Assembly (NCBI GenBank): GCA_024663395.1
Contig: JANFAH010000007.1
Location: 620,001 to 684,000 of the forward strand
Direction: 5' to 3'
From: Pisolithus tinctorius
Lineage: Eukaryota; Basidiomycota; Agaricomycetes; Boletales; Pisolithaceae
Length of the DNA: 64,000 nt
The notes under the pieces are model-generated. The model searched no databases. It was not told where the DNA came from and saw only the letters and a program-made list of their open reading frames with translations. Of this stretch, positions 1 through 10,877 are shown piece by piece (the first letter of the stretch is position 1; the number at the start of each line of letters is the position of its first letter). A program made the position numbers and the translations under genes.

Positions 1-1013
1 CCTATGATGGAAGAGAATAACAAATAGACGGTCTGGAATTGGAATTGGATTGCAATCTGTGTGCACTCTCCTAAAGGAATGTTAAATCTGTTGCCATAAT
101 GAGGGCTCGCTTTATTGTGACTGCGCAGCCGAAGGCCGCCGTCGAGGTGTGCATGTGCATTACAGATGAAATCGTGGGCTACACCATACGCAGGCATCAC
201 GACCCAAAGTGGAAACGGATCCCCCTGGATTCCTTTCCACCTTGTAAAAATTACACTGAACGAGGCACTGAACGAGGTTCCGATCTCGATGCGTGTCAGA
301 ACTTCGGACGGTGGAATACAAGAGTTCGGCGTAAGCATGCTGGCTTACCTGAGACTGGACAGTTTGTACTATCCGAAGTACTGAAGAGTGGATCTTTAGT
401 CCTACTACCCTTTGGAACGGTGGGGCAGGTGGCAGACTGACCCGGATCCTTGCACTTGGGACCCGTTCACAGCGCTCTCAGGGCTTCGGTCGCTGTAACA
501 ACCAATCAGTTCATGCCCCATTATCTGTAGTAAGGCACATGGCTGCTCCGACACACGACACAGAGCAGCCTTTCGCACAGCGGGAACAAGGGGACGTTAC
601 TATACAGAACTGCTTTAACAGAGCACAGATTGGGCGCCATTCAGCACTGCGCGCTACGCATTGCACAGGCCTTGCGGGCACTGTGATTGGTCCGATCACG
701 TCATGCAAATTGCCGCCATGATCGTCGGGGAGGCGGGGCTCCCACACACACACTGATATACATAAAATTTGGTATTATTAGCACGTGTTCCCGGCCTTAC
801 CGCCGGTAAACTTTTAAGACACAAAGAGGCTGACTTGTCTAGCTTTTTTAAAGCTCCTCTGCAGCGTGTACTATCCCGCTTGCGACGTGCTACCATCTAC
901 TGGACTCTGTCCATTCGTTTCTTTCGACTGGGTTATTACCCAGTATCTTCTTTTCTTCGTTGCGTCCGGAACGCTAATCTAGTTTCTTCGACCTGACATT
1001 ATATGTGTTTTTA
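1..1013. other. No gene recognised; upstream flank of noxR
   Basis: No protein family could be recognised in either strand. A short plus-strand open stretch at 166-384 reads like a possible terminal exon, but it has no start context and no known motif. The last 120 bases (about 895-1010) resemble the sequence in front of both later noxR-like copies. They share the string GCGTCCGGAACGCTAA (965 onwards) and a GTGTTTTTAATG context at the start codon. Part of this flank, probably the promoter, was therefore copied together with the gene. Confidence 0.5.
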
Positions 1014-3324
1014 ATGGCTCTCTCTCTCAAAGCGGAGCTTGAGATCTGGGCTGCTGCCCTCAAAGCATACGATGAACAAGAGTTTCTTAAGTCTCTCGAA
1101 CTGTTCTCAGTGAGTTGCCATTCATCACCTTGCTGGACAATATTTCCGAGTTTTGATGCTACCTATCGCAACAAGCAAATTGCGGACTCGAGCAAGATTC
1201 TAACCAACATGGGTCTCATATACGCTACGATCGGCGAACATGAAGTGGCCGTGGAGCACTTCAGTGCTGCTACCAATCTTGACAAGTTCCTTGCAGTAGC
1301 GTGAGTCGACATTTCCTACATCTTTCTTTTGTTCATGGTGACGACGTCCTCTGCACAGGTATTTCCAGTGCGGCGTTTCGAATTTCCTCCTCGGTCACTA
1401 CGATGCTGCTTACGCGAACTTCGAGGACGCGTATATCTACCTCCGCGAAAACATGTCCATGTAAGCTTTCTCTGCTGCCATCCTGCTAAGTCGGTTACAT
1501 TTATTGTCATTTTCCATCCAGAAATTACGAACAGCTGGGACTGAAATTCAAACTCTTTTCTGCGGAAGTTTTATTCAACCGGGGTCTTGCCCAGTTATAT
1601 CTAGGTTATACTGCGGAGGGTATGAATGATTTGAAACAAGCTGCGCAGGAGAAAGTAACCGTCGAGCACGATGTCATCGATGATGCAATCCGGGATCGAG
1701 GCGAACGATACACCGTATTCAGCATCGTACGTTCATCCTCATTTGTTGTAGTTTCTGTCATGGTGATTCTCATTGTTGCTTAATAGCCTGTTGGTGTGGT
1801 GTACCGTCCACCTGAAAGCAAGCTGAAGAATTCCAAAGCGAAGGATTATTTGGGGAAAGCCGTATGTCGCATTCTACCCCTTTTGTCGCTGTAGAAGCAT
1901 TGAAGCCGTAAATCAATACAGAAACTAGTGGCGGCCAGTGACGTCAATGATATATATACCGAATTTTCTGGAGTAACGAAGCTCAAGCGAAACAACTCTG
2001 ATCCCAGTAAGGGTTCCCTGTCGCAGTCAACCTTGAACATCGATTCCAAGGCGGACCCACCTGGCGGTCTGAACCGAAGCGTCACTGCACCTACACCTCG
2101 TATGCTTATTGTCCTCACCGCGTTTTCAGCTGAAGTAACGATGGTTTTTACTGCAGGCACCACATCTGTAGAGCCCAGTTTGTCCCTCCAACGTTCCAAA
2201 ACTGTAAATGATGTCCCGAAATCCCAAACTCGCGACCACGATAAAGGCGGGGTGGGTGAACGCGGACGTGGGCGCGTACCTCGTGGCGGTTCAGTAGCAC
2301 CTCTTCAAATCCTGAAGTCCACGTCGACTACTTCCCGTCCCTCCCCAATTTCTCCCCATCATACAAGGACCCCTGAGTCTGAGGCTCAACCCCAGTCACA
2401 GCAACCGCAACATTCACCCCAATCTCAACCTCCGCTACCGACCTCTCAGCCTTTTCAGCAACCGCCAAGGCCCCCCAGTCGTCCTACACCACCTAATTCA
2501 GGGAATCAGCTTTCTGGCCGTCGTTCCCAGTCCGTGTCACATGTGGCAGTGCCGACAACCAATGCGACAGTTAACGGGGGTGGGGCCGGCGCTCATTTGG
2601 TACGGCATAATACCTCGTCGGGAGTGATGAGGAGAAATGACGCTGGGATGGCCAGGGAGAGAGTGGTAATCGGTGGAGTAGGAGAACGTGAGCGGTCATG
2701 TGTTTTCTTCTTTTGCGGCAGAATGCTGATATTCTCCATAGAATCAACACCTGTATCAGCTCGCTTTGCAGCATTTTACGATGAGTATGTAGGCGCGTAT
2801 GTCGATGATCGGTCTCCACGTGGATACGACGGGACTGGCAGTGCCAAAGGAAGTCCGCGCGCAATCCAGAGAGGGACGCCCGGGTATCCCATCAATGGAT
2901 TCGGACCTGCGCGTGGCTCCAATGGCGGGCTCGGAGCCCGGTCTAACGACGGGCGTCACGGAAGTGCAGATGTTCCAGAGGACGTATATACGATCCGGGT
3001 CAAAGTACGTTGATGTGCCTTTTCTGTCCCTCCCGACTGATCTGACTTTCTTCTGAACAGCTACATCATCAAGGCGATGTCAGAGGTATGACGCTCTCTG
3101 CAAGCACCACACTTCCAATGTTTTCCTTGCGTGTGGCGGCCAAGTTGGGATTAGCACCAGAGGCGTTGAAATTGAAGTTTGTGGACGAGGACGGGGTGAA
3201 GATCAGCTTAAGAGATGAGGAGGACTGGGGCCTCGCAATCGAGACGGCGACGAGTAGGAGTGCTAATAGGGATGGCGGCAGAGGGACAGAGGGCCGGCTG
3301 GAGGTTTGGTGTGAAGATGTATGA
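1014..3324 (+). CDS. noxR: NADPH oxidase regulator NoxR (p67phox-like), full length
   Basis: NoxR is the fungal counterpart of p67phox, the cytosolic activator that works with Rac to switch on Nox enzymes for superoxide production in hyphal growth and differentiation. The start at 1014 gives MALSLKAELEIWAAALKAYD. TPR repeats follow (ILTNMGLIYATIGEHE; YFQCGVSNFLLGHYDAA; LFSAEVLFNRGL), then the conserved stretch PVGVVYRP and the block KLVAASDVNDIYTEFSGVTK. A long Pro/Gln/Ser-rich linker spans about 2270-2700. A C-terminal PB1 domain lies at about 2985-3324 (TIRVKLHHQGDVRGM, FVDEDGVKISLRDEEDW) and ends in LEVWCEDV. At least six short introns are visible, for example 1111-1178 and one ending at 3060. 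Two truncated copies lie 5-11 kb downstream. The family call is firm; exon borders in the linker are less certain. Confidence 0.9.
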
Positions 3325-4035
3325 TACAACGATGGAATCGCTCGCACCAGGACGTGCTGGCGAAGGGTGTACACTGATAAAATGGGTTTCTATATCTTTA
3401 TGCAATTGGATTTTGTACTTCGATTTTCTCTCGATTTCGTTCTTATAGCAAGAAAGGCGTTTGGATACATACTATACTTGTTGATAAGTCCCGTATAACT
3501 AAGAAGTATCTACTGACTATTTGTTGTGTAGAATATGACCTGCCCTACATTGGCTCCCACGCTTCATACTCAAAACCCCGACCCACGGTTTTTTTTCTTT
3601 CTTCTCTTAGTGCGGCGACACGAGCCAATTGTTTCCCCATGTTGCTCATAGCTGCCTGTATTTTATGCAGCTGTTCGAGTGTCAGGCCGTGTCAAGATTG
3701 ACTCGGACGTCTTAGCACCCTGTATCGCGTCTTCATTCCCTGAAAGGGGCCAGGAAGAGGAGATGGGTCGGTGGTTCTGTACAATTGTAAATGTTTCTTG
3801 TAACAATGACACAATGTGCATGGTTTTCTTGCAAGGTCTGGTCCTGGAGATATCGACTGTTCAGTTGCGCGGCGTTGGTTTGGAGACTTGAATGCACTGT
3901 GGTTGGGTAGGTGATATGGTCTTCGGTTTACAGCGACTTCTACGACGCGTGGATCACGTGGAACACTTGTAATGAATCGACGCCCTCTACGTAGTCGTCC
4001 GCTTCATCCCCTAGACCACACCACGTCAGAGCAGC
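3325..4035. other. Intergenic; possible small minus-strand coding remnant
   Basis: No established gene is seen. On the minus strand at about 3545-3675 a short frame reads LEQLHKIQAAMSNMGKQL and ends in YEAWEPM before a stop at 3545. It looks like the coiled, basic end of a small protein. Just upstream the plausible continuation (SILTRPD) is in another frame, so either an exon border was missed or the piece is broken. The family is not recognised. Confidence 0.25.
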
Positions 4036-5609
4036 ATGAGCACCTGTTCAATGGAGTCAAATGACGTCTTTCCTCAAGAATATCCCTATGCATGGTCTCC
4101 TGCCTCTTCCATGAGCATACAGGATTTTGTATCCAAGGTGGGCAGATTCACAAACAGTGTCGTGTTATTTACCGCTCATTGCATCGCAGTACAAGCCCTC
4201 AATGGTCCAGAATGACGGGACGAAGCCGGTGAGGTTCTCTCTCACCAAATAGTGCTAGCTAACGCCTCGCAAAGTGGATATGGGTGCGGAAGGGGCCGCC
4301 CCTTTCTGACCGGACTACCGAGGGGAATGTCGCTGCAAAGGAGGCTTCCGAATTATGTGAGTGACTAGCGGTGGGCCCCTTTGCTTTACTCGAATTCCCT
4401 CAAGTACAGAAGGTGACAGGAAGAGTAGAGGAGATCAAGGTCATCGGGCCTTACTTTCTGAAAGCTGGCCTTCTGACTTCTTGGTTAGAATGATAGTTCT
4501 ATTCCGGTGCGATCCGGCAAGAAAACGGGCGCAAAGAGTAAAAAGGAACTCAGGGAGCAGGTGAGGGTGCTTAAATTCCAACAAGAGTTTCATCACTTTT
4601 ATTAATGTAGGAGCAAGCCGATGCGACGGTGCAGCTGAAGGGGATCTCGCAGAAACATAGTTACGTATGTGGAAAATGGTACAAAGTTTAACCTAGGGGG
4701 ACTTTCTGGCTCACTCTCACCTCACGCTGTAGGTTAATTTTTGCTCCTTCAGATAAAGTGGATGCAGTTTGGGCCAGCGTTGCCAGTAGGGTGTAGTTCG
4801 ATCTTGACTTCTCAGGAGCTTATCTTGCGATTCTTAGACTCTTTGGTTTCAGGCCCGCTCTCCTCTACGGCTGCCAGTACTGCGAAGGTGGCCACCTCAC
4901 CGCAGCACGAAACACCAGGTTATCAACACGTTATTTGTGTCTACATTCCCGACGTGTATGACAGAGACAGTGTGGTCGAGGTACGGTCAGTATTATGTAA
5001 ATCGTCCGTCGCTCATGCAAGTTAGGTTATGAAAGTCTTGCTTCGGCGGCACGGCGTCAACCTCAGTGGAGTCAAGAGTGATTTGTATACATCAATCGGT
5101 ATGTGTCTCCCACCCCACTTCGTCATATGATGGTGAGCCATTTTTAGGATTGGATAGCAAGCATCCTAGTGGGGTACCTTCAACGGTACATAGTGGTCTT
5201 AGCCTTGAAATTCCGTAAGCCTAAATATCTTTTAGGTCTGGAAGAACACGGCTTTGTTACCGGATTCCGAAATTAAGGTGCGGCCGAATTGCGAATAGTG
5301 TGTTTCCGACCTACATAGTAGTTCCAGGAGCTAAAGGATGCATACTTTGCCGAATTGACGTCTGCGAAGACTGCGGCAAAACCTATAGATCGAAAGGAGG
5401 AAAATGCACCTCGGAAGCCAGGTCACAGGAAGAGGAAAGCAGAAACAGATGACCCATTCTCGTCCGACAATGACCAGGGTGACAACGCAAAGCTACGGAT
5501 ACTACCCCACGGATCGGCTGGGGGGGATAATACAGCAGAACAGGCTCAGGAGAACAAAAACAGTAAGGCCGCGATATCAAAGACCAAGAAGAGCAAGCTG
5601 TCATCCTAG
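4036..5609 (+). CDS. DUF1917 (Bles03-like) family protein
   Basis: The spliced product resembles the DUF1917 family of basophilic leukaemia-expressed protein Bles03 (human C11orf68), whose biochemical role is not established. The start at 4036 gives MSTCSMESNDVFPQEYPYAW. Family-like blocks are WIWVRKGPPLSDRT, the K-rich stretch SGKKTGAKSKKELREQ, and DKVDAVWASVA preceded by GKW. Later come ICVYIPDVYDRDSVVEVMKV and ALLPDSEIKELKDAYFAEL. The C-terminus is a charged, low-complexity tail with a basic run (RKPGHRKRKAETDD) that could act as a nuclear signal. At least eight very short exons are separated by 45-70 nt introns, so some borders are provisional. It lies between noxR and the decarboxylase gene, on the same strand. 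Confidence 0.7.
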
Positions 5610-6181
5610 CCCCGTGCACGGCTGACTTAACCTGGTTCTTTACTTTATAATTCCTTATTGCTATATACTTACCCAGGATTCTGGAACTTCGCCTCCGTTG
5701 AACTTGCGCCTTGGGCACGAATTCAAGGACCACGAGATCTTTCTTCTTGACCTTCGTACATTTATGTTTGGCTTCTTGATCCCCGTGCATTGATATTTGT
5801 GGCGTACGGCACAATGTCGGAACTTTGTCTGCCATTTTGTAAGGTCTGCACAAGGGATTTACAACACTACGCCGGCTTCGATAGTACGTCCGCCAGGGAA
5901 AACTCCACGGCGTAATCTGTTATTGCGGTGGAGCTCACTTGCCCAACCGAAAAGAAAATAGCGCACGAACTGAATATCTTATTGGTTAACTTGCATCATA
6001 GAAACTAGAAGCTCTTAAAGCCATGAATTGATCATGATGACGCTAAAAGAGAAGGTAGCTGCCTACTGTATAAAAGGGTCAGTGGTGGTCTTCCAATCCC
6101 TATCCTGCTCATTCTTGTTATCCGTGGGTTACGATCTCTCGACCTTGTGTCGTGCAACGCTCATTGGGTTCAATAGTGATC
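5610..6181. other. Upstream region of the decarboxylase gene; holds a segment duplicated at 10.2 kb
   Basis: On the minus strand, about 5673-5835 is an open, very basic frame starting MADKVPTLCRTPQISM and ending RRRSSRILG at a possible donor site. It is not a family I know. The segment from about 5740 to 5860 resembles 10245-10335 (shared TCTTCTTGACC and TTTTGTAAGGT, with indels), so it belongs to the duplicated block around the noxR copies. From 5870 to 6181 only AT-rich promoter-like sequence was seen. Confidence 0.35.
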
Positions 6182-7525
6182 ATGCCTTACCATTATTATG
6201 CTGGCTGGCTCCCGAAAGATCCCGCCGACCTTAGGAAGTGGCTGCAGGTCGAACTCAGGAAGAATCGTTTGCGGTATGGTCAAGACCCAGAGACGGGAGC
6301 TGTCACACCTGAGAAGGCAAGGCAGATCTATGCAAGTTTAGCCGAACCCGTCCAGCGGCTTCAAGACTACATCGAACGAGTCCCTGAAGTTTACATGTGG
6401 TTCCACCAGATGTTTGACCAGGTCCCTAGCAGTGACGACCTGAAGGTGAGGAGACACATTATACAAGAAGTCCGATTCACGATGTTTGTGCAGATCACTG
6501 ATTACCGGGAAATAATGTGGTTGATCAATAGATATATTGGCGAGGCACCGAGCTTTTCGTCGGGCCCCAGCGGCTACGTGAGCGGCGTTATGATCTATGG
6601 TATTCTGGCACCATTCTGTAACACGGTTGCCGGTTTTTCCGCCTTCGTCGATAAAGGGGTCAACGAATGTTTCAAACAAATCTTCCTGACATGGCAGGCC
6701 TACCTCGTTACGTCGGCTTCTGCCAGCGTGCTCAACAGCACAGAGGAAGGCGGCTGGTTCACTCCCGAAGCTCTGCTTGCTTTGGATGAGGCTGCTGGTG
6801 GTGCCTTCCGGAACGTCTACGTCTGCGAACCGGGTACGGAATATTGGGGCTTCAGTTCCTTTGACGATTTCTTCACCCGAGCTTTCCAAGACGGCGTTCG
6901 CCCCGTCATGAACCCTGACGACCTGAACATCGTGACCGCATCATGTGAATGTACCGTAGACAAATTTACATATCAGGTCAAGAAGTCGGACACATTCTGG
7001 ATCAAGGGTACTCCGTACTCTTTGGAGTACATGCTCAACCATGACTCCCGGGTGGATGACTTCGTTGGCGGCACAGTCTTCCAAGGCATCCTCAGTTCCC
7101 TCAACTATCATCGCTGGCACAGTCCCGTCAGTGGTACTGTCGTATCTGCGTCCGTCGTTGAAGGGACGTACTATGCTGCTCGACTTGACAATGACACCGA
7201 TCCGGATGTCGTTTCACGAAGCGATGACTTCATTTCCAACATCGCGACTCGCGCTATCATCTTCATTCAGGCGGATAGTGAAGATATAAGTTTGATGTGC
7301 TTCATAGGCGTGGGGCTAGGAGAGGTTTCAACATGCCAAATTGATGACGGTCTGGAGGGCACACATGTGGACAAGGGAGATCAAATTGGAATGTTCAGGT
7401 TCGGAGGGTCGTCTCACTGCCTCGTTTTCGGTCCGCAAGCACAGGTGAATGCGTTTGTGGAAGCTGGCACTGATGTGAAGCTCAATACAGCGATTCTTGG
7501 AGTGACGAGTTCAACGAGCGGCTAA
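6182..7525 (+). CDS. PsiD-like / phosphatidylserine decarboxylase-family enzyme, intronless
   Basis: This 447-residue protein belongs to the PLP-independent decarboxylases related to phosphatidylserine decarboxylase, and more closely to the fungal soluble branch that includes the L-tryptophan decarboxylase PsiD. The N-terminal half has the extra domain of that branch (GFSAFVDKGVNECFKQIF, EYWGFSSFDDFFTRAF). The C-terminal half has NYHRWHSPVSGTVV, FSNIATRA-like FISNIATRAIIFIQ and the self-processing motif FGGSS at residues 407-411. Cleavage before the Ser would create the catalytic pyruvoyl group. No signal peptide or membrane segment is seen, which argues against a membrane lipid enzyme. It is a single exon, unlike its neighbours. 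The substrate cannot be read from sequence; an aromatic amino acid is the leading guess. The start is the first ATG after the upstream stops. Decayed tails of the same gene occur at 9841, 10018 and 12246. Confidence 0.85.
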   Translation: MPYHYYAGWLPKDPADLRKWLQVELRKNRLRYGQDPETGAVTPEKARQIYASLAEPVQRLQDYIERVPEVYMWFHQMFDQVPSSDDLKVRRHIIQEVRFTMFVQITDYREIMWLINRYIGEAPSFSSGPSGYVSGVMIYGILAPFCNTVAGFSAFVDKGVNECFKQIFLTWQAYLVTSASASVLNSTEEGGWFTPEALLALDEAAGGAFRNVYVCEPGTEYWGFSSFDDFFTRAFQDGVRPVMNPDDLNIVTASCECTVDKFTYQVKKSDTFWIKGTPYSLEYMLNHDSRVDDFVGGTVFQGILSSLNYHRWHSPVSGTVVSASVVEGTYYAARLDNDTDPDVVSRSDDFISNIATRAIIFIQADSEDISLMCFIGVGLGEVSTCQIDDGLEGTHVDKGDQIGMFRFGGSSHCLVFGPQAQVNAFVEAGTDVKLNTAILGVTSSTSG

Positions 7526-8469
7526 CCTGATATGAAATGTTCAGTTCTACGCAGTTCTTGGTTGTTGACTTGTTGCGTTGTATGAGTAGTGCAGTCGCGC
7601 TGGTTTTTGGACTTTTTCTGCAGTGTAACTTGTTATCGCCGATAAACCACCCACTGAATCAGGGTTTGGGAACATCGGCTCTGTTTAGCTTGCACATAGT
7701 ATTGAAGAAATGGAATCATAAGCCCGTTCTCCCTTTACACTGATTCTTGACTGGCGACATCTTGAATTGTGTGAGTGAAGTTGGCCGCGTCGTTGCGAAA
7801 GGTTCACCGACACTAAGAAGTTATTAGGTGAATGAATCGCTGCAATTCGTTGACCGCACGAGATGTCAGCGATTTTAGCACAACTCAGCGTCCATAGCGG
7901 TGGTTTACAGTCCGGCGTTCGGTCCGGTGGAATCAGTATTCTTTCCCTTCAATCGTATCAGCTGCAGCCGACCAATCTCTGAGTACACCGGTGCAGAGTA
8001 TCAGAAAAAGAAGGCGGATATGCCTGCAGCCCAGTGGGCGATAAATCGACAACTTCGCGATCCCTCGCGGGTTGTATGGTGGTATGATTCTTGCTGACAT
8101 TTCTAGCATCACGGGTTACCGTTGGTCACTTCTGAAGCGTTACCAGGTATGTCAACCTACATCATTGGACAGTATTCTCGCTATGCATGACGACGCTCAT
8201 GATCTAACCTCTTTAATTTATAATCCGTGGCGCCGACTAAGTAGCCGGACGGTTGAGGAGAAAGGAAAGCAGCTGCGGCGCTCACAGCAGTGGCTACCAA
8301 ATGACCCGCATTTGGTGCCCGTGGGCGTGATGTGCCACCTCGTAATACCCCTGGACTCTGTCCATTCGGTCTCCTTGATATTACCCACTGAGTACGTTCT
8401 CCTTCTTGCGTCCGGAACGCTAACCCAGTCTCTTCAGCGTCACGTTACAGCACTGTACACGTGTTTTTA
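7526..8469. other. Spacer between decarboxylase gene and noxR copy 2
   Basis: No gene is recognised. The sequence right after the decarboxylase stop (ATGAAATGTTCAGT, then TTGTTGCGTTGTATGAGTAG) recurs in decayed form after each noxR-like copy. The part from about 7900 to 8470 resembles 10500-10878, in front of copy 3, including CACAACTTCGCG-like stretches, CTGGACTCTGTCCATTC and GCGTCCGGAACGCTAACCCA. It is therefore the duplicated 5' flank of noxR. Confidence 0.55.
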
Positions 8470-9946
8470 ATGCCCCTTCGCCTCAAAACAGAGCTTAATA
8501 TCTGGGATTCGGCCCTCAAAGCATATGACGAGCAAAATTTTTCGACATCTCTTGAGTTGTTCTCAGTGAGTTGCATGCATCACGCTGCTGCACGGTATTT
8601 CGATTCCTGGATGCCACTGTAATAAGCAAATTGCGGACTCGAGCAAGATTCTAACCAACATGGGCCTCATATACGCTACCATCGGTAAACATGAAGCGGC
8701 CATTGAGCACTTCGATGCCGCTACCAGTCTCGACAAGTTCCTTGCCATTGCGTATGTCGGCATCCCCCTTTCTTGTTGCTCATGCTGACCACGTCCTCTA
8801 CACAGATATTTTCAATGCGGCGTGTCGAATTTCCTCCTCGGTCGCTACGATGCCGCTTACGCGAAATTCCAGGACGCATATCTCTATCTTCGCGGAAACC
8901 GGTTCATGTAAGCCTTCCATGCTGCTTCCTGCTGAGTCGTTTACAACCTCGTCGCTTTCTGTCCAGAAATTATGAACAACTAGGACTTAGATATAAACTC
9001 TTTTCTGCCGAGGTTTTATTCAACCGGGGTCTTTCCCAATTATATCTAGGCTACGCTAAGGGTATGAATGACTTAGAGCAGGCTAGGGAGGAGAAGGAGA
9101 TTATTGGGCATGAGGTCATCGATGATGTGATACGAGATCGAGGCGGACAATACACCGTGTTCAGCGTTGTAAGTTCATCGTCAGCTTTCGCATCTTCTGA
9201 CGCGGATATATTCATTATTGCACGCTAGCCTGTTGGCGTGTTGTACCGTCCTTCTGAAAAGAAGCTCAGGAATTCCAAAGTCAAGGATTACTTAGGGAAA
9301 GCCGTATGTCATCTTCGAGCCCTTTCGTCGCCACGGGAGCGTTGAGATTGATACAGAAACTAGTGATTGGAAGCGATCTCGATGATATATATACAGAATT
9401 TTCTGGAGTGACAGAGCTCAAGCGGAACTCTGATCCCAGTAAAAGTTCCCCACTGGAGTCAACATCGAACGCCGATCCTAAAGCGAGCCTATCTGGTACT
9501 CCGGACCGAGGCGCCACCGCATCTATATTTCGTACGCATCGTATCTCTATGTTGTAATTTAAGTTGACGTAACAATGATTTTTACCGTAGGTACCCGATC
9601 TATAGGACCGAGCCCAACCATGGAACGCTCCAAGGCCATAAATGGTGTCCCGAAAACACAAAGTGGCGACCCTAACAAGGGCGCCGATGGTGAACGTGGA
9701 CGGGGACGCCCACCTCGTGGGGATTTTATGGCACCTGTTCCAATTCCGGAGCCCCTATCGACCGCCTCCCATCTCTCACCAATTTTTCCCCATCGCCCAA
9801 GGACCCCCGGGTCTGACGCTCAACCACAATCCCGACAGGGCCGTGCGGCTCGTTTCACTTGCTTGTTTCCTGTCCCCAGGTATAGATGTACGATTTCTCG
9901 CAGTCTGGCGACGATGTGCTGCTCAATACATAGATCCTCGGATTGA
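8470..9946 (+). CDS. Truncated noxR-like copy 2 (TPR part kept, PB1 lost, chimeric tail)
   Basis: This second noxR-like gene starts MPLRLKTELNIWDSALKAYD. All TPR exons and their splice sites are still in place (ILTNMGLIYATIGKHEAA, YFQCGVSNFLLGRYDAA, PVGVLYRPSEKKLRNSK, KLVIGSDLDDIYTEFSGVTE). The reading frame stays open through the linker (GERGRGRPPRGDFMAP) and ends at 9946. At about 9840 the noxR homology stops abruptly and a decayed end of the decarboxylase gene begins, read in a different frame, which adds a short unrelated tail. The PB1 domain, used in other fungi to bind BemA and Cdc24, is missing. Preserved splice sites and an open frame suggest it may still be expressed as a short TPR-only regulator; a young pseudogene is the alternative. 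Confidence 0.7.
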
Positions 9947-9990
9947 CGAATCGACGACGGGCTAATGTGATATGAAATCTTCAGTACATT
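9841..9990 (+). pseudogene. Decayed 3' end of the PsiD-like gene fused to noxR copy 2
   Basis: From 9841 the sequence follows the last 120 bases and 3' flank of the decarboxylase gene (7400-7550). It starts at the codons for the FGGSS processing motif and continues through GATGTG-CTCAATACA, the stop-codon area GGGCTAA and TGATATGAAAT. A stop in the old frame (TAG after CTCAATACA) and many substitutions show that it is dead as a decarboxylase. It now supplies the 3' end of noxR copy 2. Confidence 0.65.
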
Positions 9991-10017
9991 CTGTATAGAT
10001 CCTGATCAACGACTTGT

Positions 10018-10200
10018 TGCGGCGGGTCATCCAACTGCATCATTTTCGGTCTCCAAGTATAAATGGTATAATTCGTGCAGTCTGGCGATGGTGTGAGACT
10101 CAATATGCTGATTCTTGGAGTGAAGAATTGACAGCGAGTGACTTGTTGTATTGTTTGAGTAGCCCAATCGTGCCGGTTTTTGATACTTTTACATTACTTT
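10018..10200 (+). pseudogene. Second decayed tail of the PsiD-like gene
   Basis: Starting near GCGGCGGGTCATCCAACTGC, this stretch again follows the decarboxylase gene from its FGGSS codons (ATTTTCGGTCTCCAAG, then CTCAATATGCTGATTCTTGG) into the 3' flank (GACTTGTTGTATTGTTTGAG). It carries frame breaks and stops. It follows directly after the first tail, so tail-plus-flank was itself duplicated in tandem. Confidence 0.6.
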
Positions 10201-10239
10201 AGCTGGAATATAACCCCATCCCCAAAGAGCCCATACACT

Positions 10240-10877
10240 GCATAAGGCTTTTCTTCTTGACCCGTCTACGGCATTAATGTTTAGGGAATGTCGCGACTTC
10301 GTTGTGCCCAAACTTTTGTAAGGTAATTGGTACATTTTGGTGATCAGGTGAACACACGGCTGAAGAACTGTACGGACGGTTGGGGAGATATCGGTGACAA
10401 AATACCAGCATTCGTATTCGTCCACAGCGCCGGTTTGACGCGGTCATTGTCACACAGTTGGAACCTGACGAAATGGAAGACAATTGCATAATATTTCATC
10501 CACAACGACTCGAACTGTGTGCTCGATCTGGTGGAATTGGAATCGCATCAGCCAGGGACGTGGCAGTATATCCCGGGGTGCACCGATGCAGAATACCTAT
10601 ATCAACAGAGACAGGCATATCTGCAACATAGTGCCCCACAACTTCGCGTTCCCTTGCAAATCGGACGAGAGGTGCGGTGGTATTCGAGCTGGATCCTACC
10701 GGGTATGTCAAGTTTCAGCCTACATCTATAGGGGGTATCCCAGTTACGACGTGCCATCTCGTGTAGCCCTGGAGTGTGTCCATTGAGTCGTTCATCTCCT
10801 TATATTATCCAGTCTCTCTTGCGTCCGGAACGCTAACCCAATCTCCTCGACATCACATTACAGTACATGTGTTTTTA
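10240..10877. other. Duplicated flank between decarboxylase tail and noxR copy 3
   Basis: The part at 10245-10335 resembles 5740-5860 upstream of the intact decarboxylase gene. The part from about 10500 to 10877 resembles 7900-8469 in front of noxR copy 2 and ends in the shared start context GTGTTTTTAATG. No intact gene was seen. Confidence 0.45.

Noticed and set aside
6338..6889. A 183-codon minus-strand frame
   Set aside because: It is the antisense of the intact decarboxylase gene, whose sense frame has clear family motifs.
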